Shown here: piece after piece, positions 15,700-24,782 of the stretch
How positions within the stretch are numbered: the first letter of the stretch is position 1
Layout of the letters: each line of letters opens with the position of its first letter
Assembly: GCA_009692945.1 (NCBI GenBank)
Contig: SHYD01000024.1
Location: forward strand, 1-35,869
Reading direction: 5' to 3'
Length of the DNA: 35,869 bases
Source: Dehalococcoidia bacterium
Lineage (GTDB): Bacteria; Chloroflexota; Dehalococcoidia; SHYD01
Position numbers and translations under genes: made by a program
The notes under the pieces: generated by a model
Databases searched by the model: none
Told to the model about the DNA's origin: nothing
The model's input: only the letters and a program-made list of their open reading frames with translations

Positions 15700-17187
15700 A
15701 TGAAATATGAAGCAGTCATCGGCCTTGAGGTCCACGCCCAACTCTTAACCAGGAGCAAGATGTTTTGCTCCTGCAGCCCTGAATACCAAGACGCTCCACC
15801 GAACACCCACGTGTGTCCAGTGTGCCTCGGTATGCCGGGGGTACTCCCCGTGATCAACCACCAGGCGGTCAACGCCACGGTGATGACGGGGCTGGCTCTC
15901 CATTGCGCGATCAACCCCCGCAGCAAGTTCGACCGCAAGAACTACCCCTACCCCGACCTGATGAAGGGGTACCAGATCTCGCAATACGACCAGCCGATCT
16001 GCGTCAACGGCTGGCTGGCCATCGAGGCCGGCGGCCAGCTGAAGCGGGCGGGCATCACCCGCGTCCATCTGGAAGAGGACACCGCCAAGCTGTCGCATCG
16101 CGCCGCAGACGGCGAGACCTACAGCCTGGTCGACGTGAACCGCGCGGGCACGCCGTTGATGGAGATCGTCGGCGAACCGGACCTCAGGACACCTGAGGAA
16201 GCTCGCCAGTACCTGATCAAGCTGCGGCGCACCCTCCAGTACCTCGGTGTCAGCACCGGCAACATGGAGGAAGGCAGCTTTCGCTGCGATGCCAACGTGA
16301 GCCTCCGGCCGCTGGGTTCCAGCCAGTTCGGCACGAGAGCCGAAGTGAAGAACATGAACAGCTTCCGTTCCGTCTTCCGGGCACTGGAATTCGAGATCGA
16401 AAGGCAGGCCCGGTTGCTGGACTCCGGCCAGCGGGTGGTCCAGGAAACCCGAGGGTGGGTTGAAACCACCGGTGCGACGGTTTCACAGCGTTCCAAGGAA
16501 CAGGCCCACGACTACCGTTATTTCCCTGAACCAGACCTGCCACCCCTCACCTTCACCGTTGATTTCATCGAAGGCGTGCGCGCCCAATTGCCCGAATTGC
16601 CCGAGGCCCGCAAGGAGCGCTTCGTCGCTCACTTCGGCCTGACCCCCTACGACGCCGAGGTCTTGACCGCCACCCGCGCGATGGCGGAATTTTTCGAAGC
16701 GGTCGCCACGGCGCCGCTTGCCAAGCAATCCGGCGACGGCGAAGCCGATCTTTGGGCGAGGGCCAAGGCGGCGAGCAACTGGTGCACCGGCGAACTGAAT
16801 CGCCTGCTGAATCTCCACGACATCGAGGTGGAGAACCTCCGTGTAACCCCACCGGCACTGGTTGAGTTACTTGATCTGATCGACAGCGGCAACATCAACC
16901 AGACCTCCGCCAAGGAGGTGTTCGAGGAGATGTTCCGCACCGGAAGGCGCGCCGGAGCAATCGTCCAGGAGCGCGGACTGGTTCAGATCAGCAACAGCGG
17001 GGAGTTGGAGGGTTTGGTGGACCGGATTATCGCGTCAAACACCCAGGCGGTCGCCGATTATCACGCAGGAAAGGCTCCAGCGATGGGGTTCCTGGTGGGC
17101 CAAGTGATGAAGGAAACGCGTGGGAGGGCCAACCCCGGGGCGGTTACGGGTCTGCTCAAATCCAAGCTAGACGCCCCGGCCGCATAG
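15700..17187 (+). CDS. gatB: Asp-tRNA(Asn)/Glu-tRNA(Gln) amidotransferase subunit B
   Basis: GatB binds misacylated Glu-tRNA(Gln) or Asp-tRNA(Asn) and, with GatA and GatC, amidates it. The 495 residues match the usual length of about 475-500. IGLEVHAQL (7-15) opens the protein. Zinc-type cysteines 23, 25, 39 and 42 (FCSCS, CPVC) are intact. [10 protein letters not shown] and the [12 protein letters not shown] motif follow, with the C-terminal YqeY-like tail ending in TGLLKSKLD. GatA and GatC are not in the window, so the complex is encoded at more than one locus. The gene leads a plus-strand run and is followed three bases later by the yvcK-like gene. Confidence 0.96.
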   Translation: MKYEAVIGLEVHAQLLTRSKMFCSCSPEYQDAPPNTHVCPVCLGMPGVLPVINHQAVNATVMTGLALHCAINPRSKFDRKNYPYPDLMKGYQISQYDQPICVNGWLAIEAGGQLKRAGITRVHLEEDTAKLSHRAADGETYSLVDVNRAGTPLMEIVGEPDLRTPEEARQYLIKLRRTLQYLGVSTGNMEEGSFRCDANVSLRPLGSSQFGTRAEVKNMNSFRSVFRALEFEIERQARLLDSGQRVVQETRGWVETTGATVSQRSKEQAHDYRYFPEPDLPPLTFTVDFIEGVRAQLPELPEARKERFVAHFGLTPYDAEVLTATRAMAEFFEAVATAPLAKQSGDGEADLWARAKAASNWCTGELNRLLNLHDIEVENLRVTPPALVELLDLIDSGNINQTSAKEVFEEMFRTGRRAGAIVQERGLVQISNSGELEGLVDRIIASNTQAVADYHAGKAPAMGFLVGQVMKETRGRANPGAVTGLLKSKLDAPAA

Positions 17188-17190
17188 CCC

Positions 17191-18567
17191 ATGCAACCTT
17201 CGATGGACCACGAAACTTCCGAAACCCGGCGTTCGCCTGCCAACTTTCTGACGTGGCTCTATCCGGGGATGCACGTTAAACGGTGGCTGCTCCTCCTGGG
17301 GTTTGGGGTGGCGCTGTTCGGTTTGGGCGTTGGCTATTTCCTGCGAGAAATCTACGTCAGCTACGTATTTCCCGAGCCGGTTTATTACGCCACCCTCCAA
17401 TTCCTGCCGCGCGCCACCCGGGGCGTCATGTTCGTATTCCTCGCCGTCGGCGCAATTTCATTGGGGGTCTGGGGCCTGAGCCGGTCGCTGCTCTCGGCCT
17501 ACCGGGGCGGCCGCCGGGAGCCCTTGGTGGATGTGGTGTACCAACACCGGTACCGGCAGCGCGGACCCAAACTCGTCGCCATCGGCGGTGGGACCGGCCT
17601 CTCGGTACTGTTGCGCGGCCTCAAAGAGCACAGCGCCAACCTGACCGCTGTGGTCACCGTGGCCGATGATGGTGGCAGTTCGGGCCGGCTGAGACGAGAA
17701 CTGGGGGTGCTGCCGCCGGGAGACTTCCGCAATTGCATCGCCGCGCTGGCCGAGGCCGAAACCCTGATGACCCGTCTCATGCAGTACCGCTTCAGCGAAG
17801 GGTCTGGCCTTGAGGGGCACAGCTTCGGCAACCTGTTCATCGTGGCGATGTCCGGCGTGGTGGGCAACTTTGAACAGGCCATTAGGGAGACCAGCCGAGT
17901 CCTCGCAGTGCGCGGGCAGATCCTCCCATCCACGCTCGAAAACGTGACGCTCATGGCGCATTTCGTGGGCGAACAGCCCATCCGGGGTGAGTCAAAAATC
18001 CCCGAGTCGGGGAAACCCATCGCGAGGGTCTCGCTGGAGCCGAGGGAGGCGGCAGCCTATCCCGAGGCCGTCCAAGCCATCCTGGAAGCTGATATGATTA
18101 TCCTCGGCCCAGGGAGCTTGTACACCAGCGTGATGCCCAACCTTCTCGTCGACGGCATCACGCAGGCCATCAAAGCTTCCCCGGCCGTGAAGGTCTATGT
18201 GTGCAACGTGGCCACCCAACCCGGCGAGACCGACGGGCACTCAGTGGAGGACCACGCTGAGGCGATCCTGCGTCATGTCGGCCCCGGGGTGTTCCAGCAC
18301 ATCCTGTACCACGATCCGCAATTACGGTGGGTGCCGCCGGACGGCTCCGCCCAACCGGTGGCGTTCCAGGGCCGGGACCTCGAAGGGATTCGGGCCATCG
18401 GCGCTGACGTGGTCAACCCAGATCAGCCGCTGCGGCACGACCCCGGCAAACTGAGCAAGGCCTTGTTGAGGCTCCTGAAGGAACGGCAATCGCAAACGAC
18501 CGACCCCTTTCTCCTGGGGATCGGAACGGGCGGCGGGGATGCCACGTCCGTTACCAGTACCAGATAA
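17191..18567 (+). CDS. yvcK: Membrane-anchored YvcK/CofD-like protein (gluconeogenesis factor family)
   Basis: YvcK proteins bind UDP-sugars and affect central carbon use, cell shape and envelope synthesis; no firm enzyme activity is known for them. The C-terminal domain (about 126-440) has the nucleotide-binding IGGGTGLS (131-138), VADDGGSSGRLR (157-168), PPGDFRNC (175-182) and an ILGPGSLYTS motif. Unlike the soluble proteins of Firmicutes, this one has two predicted membrane spans at about 31-52 and 78-100, so it is probably tethered to the inner face of the membrane. It starts at ATG 17191, three bases after gatB. The C-terminus is Thr/Ser/Gly-rich and lies in a small duplication. Confidence 0.9.
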   Translation: MQPSMDHETSETRRSPANFLTWLYPGMHVKRWLLLLGFGVALFGLGVGYFLREIYVSYVFPEPVYYATLQFLPRATRGVMFVFLAVGAISLGVWGLSRSLLSAYRGGRREPLVDVVYQHRYRQRGPKLVAIGGGTGLSVLLRGLKEHSANLTAVVTVADDGGSSGRLRRELGVLPPGDFRNCIAALAEAETLMTRLMQYRFSEGSGLEGHSFGNLFIVAMSGVVGNFEQAIRETSRVLAVRGQILPSTLENVTLMAHFVGEQPIRGESKIPESGKPIARVSLEPREAAAYPEAVQAILEADMIILGPGSLYTSVMPNLLVDGITQAIKASPAVKVYVCNVATQPGETDGHSVEDHAEAILRHVGPGVFQHILYHDPQLRWVPPDGSAQPVAFQGRDLEGIRAIGADVVNPDQPLRHDPGKLSKALLRLLKERQSQTTDPFLLGIGTGGGDATSVTSTR

Positions 18568-18583
18568 GGCGCCAGTACCAGAT
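18554..18583 (+). repeat. Short tandem duplication at the yvcK 3' end
   Basis: CCAGTACCAGAT occurs at 18554-18565 and again at 18572-18583, an 18-base period. The first copy encodes the last residues of YvcK and the second lies after the stop codon. Confidence 0.6.
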
Positions 18584-18611
18584 CGGGCATCACGCCCCGG
18601 CGAGGAAGTTC

Positions 18612-18836
18612 ATGCTAACCGCACTCCAAGTGATACAGATCGTCATCGCCATCATCCTGATCGTTGTCATCCTGATGCAAAGCCGGGGCTCGGGCTTCGG
18701 CGGAGCATTCGGAACCGACGCTGCGGTCTTTCGCACCCGGCGCGGCGTTGAGCAATACCTCTTCCGGGGCACCGTGATTCTCGCCGGGATTTTCATGGCG
18801 GTTTCCCTTCTTACCGCGCGAGCAGCACTGCCGTAA
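18612..18836 (+). CDS. secG: Preprotein translocase subunit SecG
   Basis: SecG is the small auxiliary subunit of the SecYEG channel and assists protein export. The 74-residue protein has two hydrophobic spans (about 5-23 and 50-70). They are separated by the conserved Gly-rich loop QSRGSGFGGAFG, the family hallmark, and followed by a T-R-R-G region. The length is typical. GAGGAAG precedes the ATG. It lies between yvcK and an exported solute-binding protein, both on the same strand. Confidence 0.9.
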   Translation: MLTALQVIQIVIAIILIVVILMQSRGSGFGGAFGTDAAVFRTRRGVEQYLFRGTVILAGIFMAVSLLTARAALP

Positions 18837-18863
18837 CCGCACGTCCTCGCAGGAATCGATAAC

Positions 18864-20513
18864 GTGCCAAGGCGCCGCTTTTGGCCGCTTCCTCTGTTCA
18901 TTTTCGCCGGTCTGGTGGTGGTTCTTGCCGTCGGTGCGTTGGTGTACGCCTTTGGCACGGTTGAACGCCCCCGGCTCGGGGGAACGTATGTCGAGGGCAT
19001 CGCCGGAAGCCCGATGAGTCTGAACCCGCTGTTCAGTTCGTTCAACGACCCTGACCGCGATATCAGCAGGCTCCTGTTCTCCGGGCTCACCACCCTCGGA
19101 CCCGACGGCACCGTCACCCCCGATGCTGCGGACCAATGGGAGGTTTCGCCGGACGGCAAGACCTACACCTTCCACCTGCGCCGGGGAGTTCGCTGGCACG
19201 ACGGCCGGCCCGTGTCACCAGAAGACGTCATCTTCACCTGCCGGCTGCTGCAGAACAAGGAATCCCAGGTCGACCCGGACCTGACCGCCCTGTGGCAACG
19301 TATCAAGGTCGAAAAGGCTGACGGTGAGTCGGTGAGGTTCATCTTAGACCAGCCCTACGCACCTTTTCTGACCTACACCACCACCGGAATTCTTCCCCAA
19401 CATCTGCTCCAGGACGTAGCCGCCAAGGATATCGCAAAGAGCGGGTTCAACGCCCGCCCGGTGGGTTCTGGCCCATTCAAAATCCGCGAGGTGACGGTGG
19501 ACCAGGTAACCCTGGACGCCAATCCCGACTACCACGCCGGCCGCCCCTACCTTAACTCCATCACCTTCAAGTTCTTCCGGGACGACCAGGCGCTCGCCTC
19601 GGCTATCGCGGCGAACCAGGTCAATGGCGGATTGCTCCGTTCAACCGTCGGTAAAGACGCCATCGCCCTGGTGGGTCAAAACCGCGAGATGGGGCTCCGC
19701 GCCATGCCTCGCACCAGCTATTCCGTGCTGTTCCTCAACACCCAGTCGGCCTTGTTCAAAAGCAAAGCGGTCCGGCAGGCGCTGGCTTACGGCATCAATC
19801 AGGAGGAGCTGGTGGAACGGGTTGCCGGAGGGCTCGGCGTGGTGGCAGAAAGCCCAGTGCCCCAGGATTCGTGGGCCTACAATGCCAACGCCAAGCGCTA
19901 TCCCTACGACCCCGCCAGGGCTGCTCAACTCCTGGACGCCGAGGGCTGGAAGCTAAACCCCAATGGCATCCGCGAAAAGGACGGGCAGCAGTTCAAGTTT
20001 GCCCTGCTCACCAACGACGACAAGTTGAGAGTGGCCACCGGGGAAGAACTGGTCAAGACGTTGCGGCGTATCGGGGTTCAGGCGGAACTTGCCGCCAGCG
20101 GCCCCACCGGGCTGGCCCAGAATTTCCTGATCCCGAGGAAGTACGACGCCATCCTTTACGGCATAGACCCCGGCAGCGATCCCGACCCCTATCCCCTTTG
20201 GCACAGCTCCCAGGCCACCGCCGATGGCCTGAACGTGTCGGGTTTCTCCAACCAGCAGGCGGACGGGCTGCTCGAAAAAGCGCGGACCACCAATGACGTA
20301 CCCGAGCGGAAAAAGCTCTACGACCAATTCCAGGATGCCTTCGTAGAGGAGATGCCCAGCATCCTCCTCTACCACCCCGTCTACACCTACGCCCAGGACC
20401 GCCGCATGCGCAATGTGCGCCTCGGCGTGCTGTACGATACCAGTTCCCGTTTCTTGAATGTGAGGGAGTGGTACCTGGAGACACAACGGGTGTGGAACCC
20501 CGGCAGAAACTGA
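18864..20513 (+). CDS. ABC transporter substrate-binding protein, family 5 (peptide/nickel type)
   Basis: An extracytoplasmic binding protein that would deliver peptides or related solutes to a permease. It has 549 residues from GTG 18864. An N-terminal hydrophobic span (about 7-30) follows basic residues; no lipobox cysteine is seen, so it may stay anchored by the span. The mature part shows family-5 signatures: LFSGLTTLGPDG, the YTFHLRRGVRWHDGRPVSPEDVIFT region, and later LYGIDPGSDPDPYPLWHSSQ. No permease or ATPase gene is adjacent, so its transporter partner must be elsewhere. Its stop codon overlaps the next start as TGATG, so translation is probably coupled. Confidence 0.9.
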   Translation: MPRRRFWPLPLFIFAGLVVVLAVGALVYAFGTVERPRLGGTYVEGIAGSPMSLNPLFSSFNDPDRDISRLLFSGLTTLGPDGTVTPDAADQWEVSPDGKTYTFHLRRGVRWHDGRPVSPEDVIFTCRLLQNKESQVDPDLTALWQRIKVEKADGESVRFILDQPYAPFLTYTTTGILPQHLLQDVAAKDIAKSGFNARPVGSGPFKIREVTVDQVTLDANPDYHAGRPYLNSITFKFFRDDQALASAIAANQVNGGLLRSTVGKDAIALVGQNREMGLRAMPRTSYSVLFLNTQSALFKSKAVRQALAYGINQEELVERVAGGLGVVAESPVPQDSWAYNANAKRYPYDPARAAQLLDAEGWKLNPNGIREKDGQQFKFALLTNDDKLRVATGEELVKTLRRIGVQAELAASGPTGLAQNFLIPRKYDAILYGIDPGSDPDPYPLWHSSQATADGLNVSGFSNQQADGLLEKARTTNDVPERKKLYDQFQDAFVEEMPSILLYHPVYTYAQDRRMRNVRLGVLYDTSSRFLNVREWYLETQRVWNPGRN

Positions 20514-21391
20514 TGCCCCTTCGGGGACGGCCCAACATCGTGACGTTGCTCACGGACTTCGGCGCCAGCGACGGCTACGTCGCGGCGATGAAGGGCATCA
20601 TCCTCTCCCTCAACCCCACCGCTACCATCGTCGATATCACTCACGACATCCCGCCTCAGGACATCCATGCCGCGGCCTTCGTGCTATCCCAATGCGTAGC
20701 CAGCTTTCCCTCCGGCGCCGTGCACATGGTGGTGGTGGACCCGGAGGTAGGAACCAGCCGCCGGGCCCTGGCGATAGCCACCCCGGACGCCCTCTTCTTG
20801 GCGCCGGACAACGGTGTCGTCAGCTTGGCGCTCTCTCGTTATTTCTCCTGGCCGGGTACACGAGTACTAGCTGGTCCACCGCACCCGGAGCGGCGTCCGG
20901 TTCCTCCCTCCCTGCGGGCCTTAGCGATCGAAAACCAATCGCTGTTCCTGTCCACGGTCAGCCACACATTTCACGGGCGAGACGTGTTCGCTCCGGTCGC
21001 CGCCCATTTAGCCTCCGGGGTTCCGCTCGACGCAGTGGGGCCTCCGGTGGCTGACCTGAACGTGTTTGAGGTTCCGAATCCCCTGCCGCAATCCGGCGGG
21101 GCCGTCACCGGCTGGGTGGTCCACATCGACCGGTTCGGCAACCTCATCACCAATGTACCGGAAGGGACAATCAAGGCGATCACCGACCCAGTGGAGGTAG
21201 TCCTTGGCGGCATCGTCATCCAAGGGCTGAGCCGGACCTACGCGGAGGGCGGCCAGCTCATGGCGCTCATTGGAAGCCACGGTTGCCTGGAGGTGGCATC
21301 CAGGAACGGGAGCGCCGCCAAGGTTCTGGGCATCGAGCGGTGGAGCCCCGTTCACGTGGTTCCTCAAGGGGTGAAGCCGGCGGGCCGGTGA
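20513..21391 (+). CDS. SAM hydroxide adenosyltransferase-like protein (DUF62, chlorinase/fluorinase superfamily)
   Basis: Members split S-adenosylmethionine to adenosine and methionine using water-derived hydroxide; halogenases of the superfamily use chloride or fluoride. The 292-residue protein has LLTDFGASDGYV (12-23), VDITHDIPPQD, VVVDPEVGTSRR, LAPDNG and HIDRFGNLITN, matching the conserved SAM-binding core. It lacks any visible sign of the fluorinase-specific insert, so hydrolysis is the more likely reaction. ATG 20513 overlaps the preceding stop (TGATG); an in-frame ATG at 20468 lies inside the upstream gene and is less likely. It converges with the glycosyltransferase ending at 21414. 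Confidence 0.85.
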   Translation: MPLRGRPNIVTLLTDFGASDGYVAAMKGIILSLNPTATIVDITHDIPPQDIHAAAFVLSQCVASFPSGAVHMVVVDPEVGTSRRALAIATPDALFLAPDNGVVSLALSRYFSWPGTRVLAGPPHPERRPVPPSLRALAIENQSLFLSTVSHTFHGRDVFAPVAAHLASGVPLDAVGPPVADLNVFEVPNPLPQSGGAVTGWVVHIDRFGNLITNVPEGTIKAITDPVEVVLGGIVIQGLSRTYAEGGQLMALIGSHGCLEVASRNGSAAKVLGIERWSPVHVVPQGVKPAGR

Positions 21392-21413
21392 GCCCGGCCA
21401 CACTCGGCACCCC

Positions 21414-22412
21414 TCAGTCTCCCCGCCGCGCCCTGCGCCACCAAACGCCGGCGGGGTACCCCAGCATCTTGGCCACATCGCCGGTCGCCCGCAGCACTGG
21501 AACGGCGGCAATCATGGCCACCTGTTGTGCGAACGGCCGCTCTTTAAGCCAGGGCACGAGCCTGGCGTAGGAGCGCCACAGATAGCCAACTCCAGCCAGG
21601 CAAAGCGTCGCCAACAGCGGCCATCGCAACGGCGACGACTCGGAGCAGGCCAGAGACACAACCGTGGTGAGATACACGCCATACCGGACCAGATGGCGGC
21701 GCGGCCACAGGCCCGCCTTGCCATCGCCTCGGGCGTACCTCCAGTATTGGAGAAAGAATGCCGCGAGGTCCGGCCGTGGCCGGAAGCGGGCGATCGCAAG
21801 GGGCGCCCAACGAAAGGCGAACCCTGCCGACCGCAACCGGAGGCCGAAGACAAGGTCTTCGCAGTAGTCAAGCCATTCAGGATACCCCCCCACCTTCGCC
21901 CAGGCCGTCTTGGTGAATGAAACCGAACGGCTGGACGGGAGGAACGAGGCGGCATGGATCTCCTCCTGCGACGGGAGGGTGGTCGCCCCGAGCGCCGCTT
22001 CAAACCAGTTCCGGGGCTCTGGCGTGAACCAACCGGCCACCGCCTCGATGGGCTGGTCCGTTTCGTAGGGCTCGGTCAGCCTCAGCAGCCACTGCTCGTC
22101 CAACCGCACCCCCGCATCGGTGACCGCGATGATCGGTCCCAGCGCCATGCCGATTCCGCGGTTGCGCCCCGTCGAAATGTTGGCCCCGGCTGCGGAGACC
22201 CAGCGCAGGGGCAACGGCCCGTCATAGGATTCCAGCAATTGGATGGTCCCGTCGGTACTGCCGCCGTCAATGATGATCACTTCCTCGGGTGATCGGACCT
22301 GGCCCTCCAGGCTTTCCAACAAATCGGGGAGGGTTTCGACTTCGTTGCGGACGGTGACCACCAGAGAGACGGGCAGGCGGGGATCAGCGGGCGACGGTGA
22401 TGCGTCGCACAT
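21414..22412 (-). CDS. Family 2 glycosyltransferase with C-terminal membrane segments
   Basis: Transfers a sugar from an activated donor, probably to a lipid-linked surface glycan. A GT-A domain starts with SLVVTVRNEVETLPDLLES, followed by the donor-binding IIIDGGSTDGT and VTDAGVRLD. Hydrophobic stretches near the C-terminus (VYLTTVVSLAC, LLATLCLAGVGYL, VAMIAAVPVL) suggest membrane association. About 332 residues from ATG 22412, which has GGAGG upstream; an earlier in-frame ATG at 22463 lies deep in the preceding gene. It overlaps that gene's end by 29 bases and closes the minus-strand cluster. Confidence 0.85.
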   Translation of the reverse strand: MCDASPSPADPRLPVSLVVTVRNEVETLPDLLESLEGQVRSPEEVIIIDGGSTDGTIQLLESYDGPLPLRWVSAAGANISTGRNRGIGMALGPIIAVTDAGVRLDEQWLLRLTEPYETDQPIEAVAGWFTPEPRNWFEAALGATTLPSQEEIHAASFLPSSRSVSFTKTAWAKVGGYPEWLDYCEDLVFGLRLRSAGFAFRWAPLAIARFRPRPDLAAFFLQYWRYARGDGKAGLWPRRHLVRYGVYLTTVVSLACSESSPLRWPLLATLCLAGVGYLWRSYARLVPWLKERPFAQQVAMIAAVPVLRATGDVAKMLGYPAGVWWRRARRGD

Positions 22413-23643
22413 GCAGCCTCCGGTAAAAGTCGAGCAGTCCAGGAACGATGGCGGACCAATCATAACGGAGCGCTGTGGTGCGGGCCTCGGCGCCGAGCCG
22501 GAACGCTAGCAACCGGTCTTCGATCACCGAAGCGGCCGCGTCCGCAAACTCCACCGGATCGTCGCGCACCAATACGTCCCGGCCGTCAGCCACTCGCACG
22601 CCTTCGGCTCCGCAGGTTGTGGTAACCACCGGACTCCCCGCGGCCAGGGCCTGCAGCAGTTTCAGGCGGCTTCCTCCTCCAAACCGCATGGGAAGTACGA
22701 AGGCGGCGGCCCGCTCAAAGAACGGCGTATCGTCTTCCACTTCGCCGTGAATCGCCACATGAGGTCCACCCAGCGCTGCGATCCGTTCGGACGGCCTCCT
22801 CCCGGCAACATCAAAAACGGCTTGCGGGTGCCGGTCCAGGATGCGGGGCAAGATCCGTTCAACGAACCAGCACACCGCGTCGACATTGGGCCGGTAGTCC
22901 ATGGTCCCGGTGAACAGCAAACGGGGAGCCGGCAGGTGAGCCCCCGTGGGCGACCGGCGCGGACTTGCCGGCGGCCGGTAGGCCTCCGTATCCACCCCGT
23001 TGGGAACGACCTCGATGGGCAGCCTGAGTCCGAGGCGCAGGAACGCCGTCCGATCTTGTTCCGAGACAGCGATGATGCCATCGAGGCGCGACCCCAGGCC
23101 GTGTTCATACCGGGCGAGCTTGCGCGCCTGCACCCAACTGTACAGCGCTATGGGAGACCCGGAGATGCCGTCATCGCCAACTCGCACGGCGCGGCGCTGC
23201 AGCAAATGCTCGGCGTTTTGGGCATCCAGCACAAGGCGGGGCCGGGGGTGGTAACGCCTGCCCGACATTGCCCGCAGCACCGGACGCACCATCTCCAGCC
23301 CGGTGATATGGACCAGATCGAACCCGCCGGCACCCAACGCTTCCCGCAGACCATGCACCACCCGGTCATCGTCGTAGCGAAGTGACAGGTCGGGCATGGG
23401 GGTTGTGGCCGTCTCCCACACCCTCATCCAGGATGGACGGGCCGCCGGCTCCTCGACCGTGATGATGCCGCTGCAGGTGTCGCCCAGCGCCCGCTGCAAA
23501 TCGACCGCCTGCCGCGCCGAGGCGCAACACAGCAGGTGTACCTCATGCTCACGGGCTAACCCCCGCTGCAGGTGATACGCCCGGATCCTGGCCCCGCCGT
23601 GCAGCGGCCACGGTGGTTCTCCGGTGACAAACAGGATCTTCAC
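22384..23643 (-). CDS. GT4-type glycosyltransferase
   Basis: A GT-B fold enzyme of about 419 residues from GTG 23643, which overlaps the upstream stop as GTGA. The N-terminal Rossmann domain starts with VKILFVTGEPPWPLHGGARIR. The acceptor and donor domains are linked near VVPNGVDTEAY. The donor-binding region RFGGGSRLKLLQALAAGSPVVTT carries the position of the retaining GT4 EX7E motif, but the first Glu appears to be replaced by Gly/Ser. This matches the GT4 subset of the 'GGGTRLKILEA' type. The sugar donor cannot be told. Context suggests cell-surface glycan synthesis. Confidence 0.85.
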   Translation of the reverse strand: MKILFVTGEPPWPLHGGARIRAYHLQRGLAREHEVHLLCCASARQAVDLQRALGDTCSGIITVEEPAARPSWMRVWETATTPMPDLSLRYDDDRVVHGLREALGAGGFDLVHITGLEMVRPVLRAMSGRRYHPRPRLVLDAQNAEHLLQRRAVRVGDDGISGSPIALYSWVQARKLARYEHGLGSRLDGIIAVSEQDRTAFLRLGLRLPIEVVPNGVDTEAYRPPASPRRSPTGAHLPAPRLLFTGTMDYRPNVDAVCWFVERILPRILDRHPQAVFDVAGRRPSERIAALGGPHVAIHGEVEDDTPFFERAAAFVLPMRFGGGSRLKLLQALAAGSPVVTTTCGAEGVRVADGRDVLVRDDPVEFADAAASVIEDRLLAFRLGAEARTTALRYDWSAIVPGLLDFYRRLHVRRITVAR

Positions 23644-24758
23644 CGGCCGGCCACCGTCCGGTAGACATCGAGGGTCCGGCGTGCGGTATCGGCCCACCGA
23701 AACTGGGCGGCTCGCTTCACTCCGGAGGCCGCCAAGCGGGATGCCAACTCGCCATCCTCCGACACCCGCATCAGGGCTGCCCCCAACTCCTCCGGATCAT
23801 GAGGATCGAAGAACAGCGCGGCGTCACTCAGCACCTCCGGCAGCGCGGGCGCGCTGGATGCGACCACGGGAGTGCCGCAACCCATCGCCTCCAACGGCGG
23901 CAACCCAAACCCTTCATAGTTCGATGGGAAGGCAAACACCCAGGCGGCGTTGTAGAGCAACACCAACTCTTCCTCGCTCGCCGGGCCAAAGAAGGTGGTC
24001 CGGCCGGCCAGCCCCGACCGCTCGAACGCAGCGTCGATGGGACCGGTGCCCCAGCCACGCGGGCCCACCAACACCAGGTGTGCCTTTGATTCCGGCAAAC
24101 GGTCTATCACCCCACTCATCGCTTGGAACAGGCACGGCAGGTTCTTTCGTGGTTCGATGGTGCCAACCCACAGGACGAACTGACGCGGCAATCCGCGGCT
24201 GCGGCAGAATTCGTCGAGAGCGCCTTCATCATCGAGCGGACGAAACGCTTCGCCGACCCCATGGTGCACCACGTGAACTCTGGCGCGGTCCACGCCGAGG
24301 AGGCCGGTCAGGTCTCGGGCGGTGGTCTCCGACACGCTGATGATCCCCTCGGCATCGTCGACGGCCCGGCCTATCTGTCCGTAGTAGCGGAGGCTGCCGG
24401 CGGTCTTGGTCTCCGGTGATCGAAGGAAATCGAGGTCGTGAACCGTGATGACCGCCGGACAGCGCCTGCGGAACGGCGGGATAAAATCGGGGCTGTGAAT
24501 CAGGTCGAGCGGGGCCAGGGCGAGTTCGATCCCCAAACCCCACTCCTCGAGGATGTGATGGGGCGGGGTCCACAGGCTGCGGACCTGGCATCGGTGAGAC
24601 GATACCACCCGCTCCCGGCTTCTCCGGCTCTGGAAGACGGTCACTCCCTCGTCCCGGCCAAGCGCCATCTCACACAACGCTTGGGACAGCCGCCGGATGT
24701 ACGTCGGAATACCGCCCCCCTGGTAAGCCAACAGGCGAGCATCAATGCCGTAACGCAT
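23640..24758 (-). CDS. GT4-type glycosyltransferase (mannosyltransferase B-like)
   Basis: 372 residues from ATG 24758. MRYGIDARLLAYQGGGIPTYIRRL is the glycine-rich N-terminal loop of GT-B enzymes. VTVHDLDFL-type and SVSETTARDL motifs follow, then LWVGTIEPRKN, and the donor site NYEGFGLPPLEAMGCGTPVVAS with an EX7E pair. This pattern is shared with mannosyl- and rhamnosyltransferases of O-antigen and exopolysaccharide loci. A second, similar enzyme lies at 34432-35586. The gene follows the Gmad2 lipoprotein by 24 bases and is coupled to the next glycosyltransferase by a GTGA overlap. Confidence 0.88.
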   Translation of the reverse strand: MRYGIDARLLAYQGGGIPTYIRRLSQALCEMALGRDEGVTVFQSRRSRERVVSSHRCQVRSLWTPPHHILEEWGLGIELALAPLDLIHSPDFIPPFRRRCPAVITVHDLDFLRSPETKTAGSLRYYGQIGRAVDDAEGIISVSETTARDLTGLLGVDRARVHVVHHGVGEAFRPLDDEGALDEFCRSRGLPRQFVLWVGTIEPRKNLPCLFQAMSGVIDRLPESKAHLVLVGPRGWGTGPIDAAFERSGLAGRTTFFGPASEEELVLLYNAAWVFAFPSNYEGFGLPPLEAMGCGTPVVASSAPALPEVLSDAALFFDPHDPEELGAALMRVSEDGELASRLAASGVKRAAQFRWADTARRTLDVYRTVAGR

Positions 24759-24782
24759 CGATTGGCCGGCGGGAGTCCGCTG

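Noticed and set aside
21392..21413. Bidirectional terminator between convergent genes
   Set aside because: The 22-base gap has no stem with a T tract on either side.
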